Of a DNA stretch of 64,000 bases, positions 63,889-64,000 are shown piece by piece. The DNA is from Lytechinus pictus. Lineage: Eukaryota > Echinodermata > Echinoidea > Temnopleuroida > Toxopneustidae. Numbering within the stretch: position 1 is the first letter of the stretch; the number at the start of each line of letters is the position of its first letter. The stretch is taken from contig NW_026974141.1 of assembly GCF_037042905.1 (NCBI RefSeq), positions 3,836,001-3,900,000 of the forward strand, read 5' to 3'. A program made the position numbers and the translations under genes. The notes beneath the pieces are model-generated. The model was given only the letters and a program-made list of their open reading frames with translations, did no database searches and was not told the origin of the DNA.

Positions 63889-64000
63889 AATGCCCATAGT
63901 AGGCCACTGTTCGAATCACTCCAAATTCTTGACATATTTATCAATTGAATAGATATTGCATCTTAATTTCATTGTTCAAACATTTTTTTTTGCCTTGTTT

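Larger units (their letters stand above)
60919..64000 (+). repeat. Block repeated three times in tandem, third copy cut by the window
   Basis: ATACTTCCGTGCCCT begins units at about 60919, 62041 and 63418. Units 2 and 3 are 1377 bp apart and nearly identical; unit 1 is about 1122 bp because it lacks a 268-bp MITE and has small differences. Each complete unit contains a LINE RT fragment and a piggyBac-type MITE. Confidence 0.92.

Overview
The window looks like AT-rich nuclear DNA from an invertebrate deuterostome, most likely an echinoderm such as a sea urchin. This is inferred from a spliced animal gene with GT-AG introns, CR1-, L2- and I-type LINEs, a Ty3/Gypsy element, SINEs with pol III boxes, many MITEs and very large foldback repeats. 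No sequence here fixes the species. There are no prokaryotic operons and no CRISPR array.

The only host gene I can reconstruct is a purine nucleoside phosphorylase (PNP) on the minus strand. Its six coding exons lie at 60307-60326, 40427-40602, 29597-29700, 26502-26677, 19907-20100 and 16933-17129. All junctions are GT-AG, the phases agree across every intron, and the exons sum to 867 nt: 288 codons plus stop, against 289 residues in human PNP. The gene spans about 43.4 kb, of which roughly 98% is intron filled with transposable elements. Several residues that bind phosphate and base in classical PNPs are replaced (human R84 by D89, N243 by R249, and the H257 loop is shortened), so it may be a divergent paralogue.

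Layout. 1-4.2 kb: decayed CR1-like LINE (minus). 4.8-6.8 kb: foldback element with a core of 18-bp palindromes. 7.8-9.35 kb: hairpin-rich MITE and a LINE fragment. 11.5-16.85 kb: Gypsy element with 120-bp LTRs and 5-bp TSDs, inserted 74 bp past the PNP stop codon. 16.9-60.3 kb: PNP. Intron 5 holds a tandem repeat with nuclear-receptor-like sites and a copied piece of exon 5. Intron 4 holds hAT-, mariner- and MULE-like MITEs, a tRNA-SINE and a 2.6-kb element full of ACCAGT repeats. Intron 3 holds a decayed LINE and a 36-bp perfect palindrome. Intron 2 holds a 6-kb foldback element and several MITEs. Intron 1 holds a 15-kb foldback copy split by a 9.9-kb I-clade LINE, which is itself split by a Harbinger-like MITE (in ORF1) and by a 2.8-kb foldback (in ORF2). 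60.3-64 kb: PNP exon 1, two E2F-like sites, a short palindromic MITE, then a LINE/MITE block in three copies running off the window.

The most unusual content is the two related giant foldback elements, with outer arrays of TTACATTTGTGGG repeats and inner arrays of about 50-bp repeats and no transposase, and three SINE copies that resemble 7SL RNA. One of these SINEs is present in one foldback copy and absent at the matching site in the other.
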